A stretch of 24,366 nucleotides of DNA from an uncultured Collinsella sp. (GTDB taxonomy: Bacteria; Actinomycetota; Coriobacteriia; Coriobacteriales; Coriobacteriaceae): contig CABUZI010000014.1 of assembly GCA_902496005.1 (NCBI GenBank), positions 1-24,366 of the forward strand, given 5' to 3'. The notes under the pieces are model-generated. The model was given only the letters and a program-made list of their open reading frames with translations, ran no database searches and was not told the DNA's origin. Of the stretch, positions 22,973 to 24,366 are shown one piece after another; position 1 is the first letter of the stretch; every line of letters starts with the position of its first letter. The position numbers and the translations under genes are program-made.

Positions 22973-24366
22973 GTGGCCGACCAGGACGTCAAGATGCTCA
23001 TCGAGCGCATTATGGCCGAGGCCCGGACCCATCAGTCCGCCCGCTTCTCAAACGAAATCTATGCTGACGAGCCGATTCTCAAGACCGGTCGTCAGATGCA
23101 GAACTTCCTCCCCGACCAGTACCGCAAGATGCGCGAGATATCACGCTGGCAAGAGGATCCCAAAGGCGGCGCGGGACGTTGGCTATCGGAGGCGGAGCTC
23201 TTTTACCGCCAAGGCCTGCTGATGGCCGACTTCGAGGACGATTGCCCCTACAACGGCACCTTTAAGTCGTACTTTCCCACCTACAATGCCATGAGCGATC
23301 GACAGTTGCGCGGCTACTTTACCTGGCGTGCCCAAGTGCGCCGCGGCAATATCGAGGAGACATCGACCTCGTTTGCTTTTCTTTATCTTTACGAATTGAT
23401 CTGCGGCATTGGCGTCGACAATCCGCGTGACGGCTATGACAAGATTAAGGCATTTTGGGATGCCTATCGCGCCTTTGAACCTGGCATCGACCGGTTCGCA
23501 CGCGTGTGGCTGCAGGACTACGCCGTGTTCCATGAGCTCGACCCCAAGCTGCTTCGCGACTCTAAAACCGTCGCATTCGACAACGCCCTCATCGAGCTGC
23601 GCCGCGCAGCGCGAGACCTTGTACCCGCGCCGGCGCCGTCGGACCTGCCCCCCAAACATCGCAAGACCTCCGAGCCCACGCTTCCCCTTCCGCCCGATGA
23701 GGCGCATGAGGAGCGGCTCATGGCTGCCATCGACGCACTCTCGACGTACAACCTGAATAACTCACGGCTCGACCGTTCCCACCATCGCGACCTGCGCCAC
23801 GTGGCATGCGCCGTGTATGTCCGCATGGCGCGCTACTATGACACGCACCGAAAGACCGGCATCGTAGCGAGCTTGTTTGGGGAGGAGACGGCCATGCCCT
23901 ACACCATGTTTGCCTCGGCCGTGTTCTTTGCGCCCGAGCGCCACGAGGACTGCGAGTATCGCCTGGACCCCATTCACATCTACCGCTGCCAAAATGGCTT
24001 TTGGGAATGCATGCGCATCCACGGCAGCAGACAGAAAAGTAGCAAGCTCGGTGAGATGATGCGCGCTTGTGATCAGCGCCTGCGCTTGGCACTGGACCCC
24101 GGCCATCCTCTTAAGGAAGAGAAGGTCCCCAAATATCTGGCTAAGATTATCAATGACGAGATCGTGGCATGGCTTTCATGGGATGCCGCACATCAGCCCG
24201 TCAAGATCGATATCGACTTGAGCCAGCTGGGGCGCATTCGGAGCGCCGCCGCACAAACGCGCGAGGCGCTTTTGATCGACGAGGAGCGCGAGGACGGTAC
24301 GTTTGCGGATGCCGAGGTGGCAGTTGCCGAACGACGGGAAGCCGAGCCCGTAGCCGACACGATCGC
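22973..24366 (+). CDS. TerB_N-domain protein (3' partial)
   Basis: The frame is open from GTG 22973 to the window end, 464 complete codons without a stop, so the gene continues outside. GAGGAGAGGG precedes the start. Residues ~60-200 match the TerB N-terminal domain: 'W....E...YRQG..M.DFEDD', 'FPTYNAMSDRQLRGYFTWRAQVRRGN', 'TSFAFLYLYELICGIGVDNPRDGYDKI' and 'FARVWLQDYAVFHEL'. A proline-rich linker follows, then a second helical region with 'HHRDLRHVACAVYVRMARYYD'. The expected TerB_C domain would lie beyond the window. These proteins are linked to tellurite resistance by name only; their work is unknown and they often sit beside ATPase genes in stress or defence settings. Confidence 0.8.
   Translation, partial: MADQDVKMLIERIMAEARTHQSARFSNEIYADEPILKTGRQMQNFLPDQYRKMREISRWQEDPKGGAGRWLSEAELFYRQGLLMADFEDDCPYNGTFKSYFPTYNAMSDRQLRGYFTWRAQVRRGNIEETSTSFAFLYLYELICGIGVDNPRDGYDKIKAFWDAYRAFEPGIDRFARVWLQDYAVFHELDPKLLRDSKTVAFDNALIELRRAARDLVPAPAPSDLPPKHRKTSEPTLPLPPDEAHEERLMAAIDALSTYNLNNSRLDRSHHRDLRHVACAVYVRMARYYDTHRKTGIVASLFGEETAMPYTMFASAVFFAPERHEDCEYRLDPIHIYRCQNGFWECMRIHGSRQKSSKLGEMMRACDQRLRLALDPGHPLKEEKVPKYLAKIINDEIVAWLSWDAAHQPVKIDIDLSQLGRIRSAAAQTREALLIDEEREDGTFADAEVAVAERREAEPVADTI

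Noticed and set aside
22973..24366. Tellurite resistance as the function of the last gene
   Set aside because: Only the TerB_N name links it; no other ter genes are visible and the gene is incomplete here.

Overview
The window looks like a chromosomal segment of a high-GC Gram-positive gut anaerobe, most likely Collinsella or a close Coriobacteriia relative. This is an inference from gene content: single-chain PurL, a dehydrogenase next to a ferredoxin-fused EtfA, short GC-rich intergenic spaces, an LAxTG-type wall anchor, and palindromic intergenic arrays that I associate with this genus from memory. No rRNA, tRNA, transposase or CRISPR array was seen.

Layout. 1-1323: the end of homoserine dehydrogenase (ACT domain), a perfect 13-bp terminator, and a short-chain dehydrogenase that resembles bile-acid BaiA enzymes. 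1366-3806: two copies of a repeat cassette (a terminator-like hairpin followed by an array of inverted half-sites with a strict ~62-bp period) flank an AT-richer island. The island holds a doubtful small ORF and a Fic-family protein whose catalytic histidine position reads tyrosine. 3806-10334: a CPA2-type antiporter (minus strand), purL, and an EamA exporter. 10436-13936: a minus-strand run of a membrane diguanylate cyclase, a KdgT-type permease and azlC-azlD. 14063-18497: an HD-domain protein converging on a minus-strand operon of FAD-linked 2-hydroxyacid dehydrogenase, etfB and etfA. This operon is the expected gene set of an electron-bifurcating (ferredoxin-assisted) lactate dehydrogenase.

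18843-22048 is the least ordinary coding region. It is a tight plus-strand cluster of five genes: a small nuclease-like fragment, a membrane-anchored protein, a secreted beta-rich protein, a very short sortase-anchored peptide (LAQTG), and a large secreted Cys-containing protein. I read it as an undescribed cell-surface locus. The window closes with a DUF554 membrane protein and the 5' part of a TerB_N-domain gene that runs off the end.

Most of the window is ordinary metabolism and transport. The points most worth checking are the periodic repeat arrays, the repeat-flanked Fic island with its H-to-Y change, and the surface-protein locus. All family assignments come from reading motifs and from memory; no database search was run.
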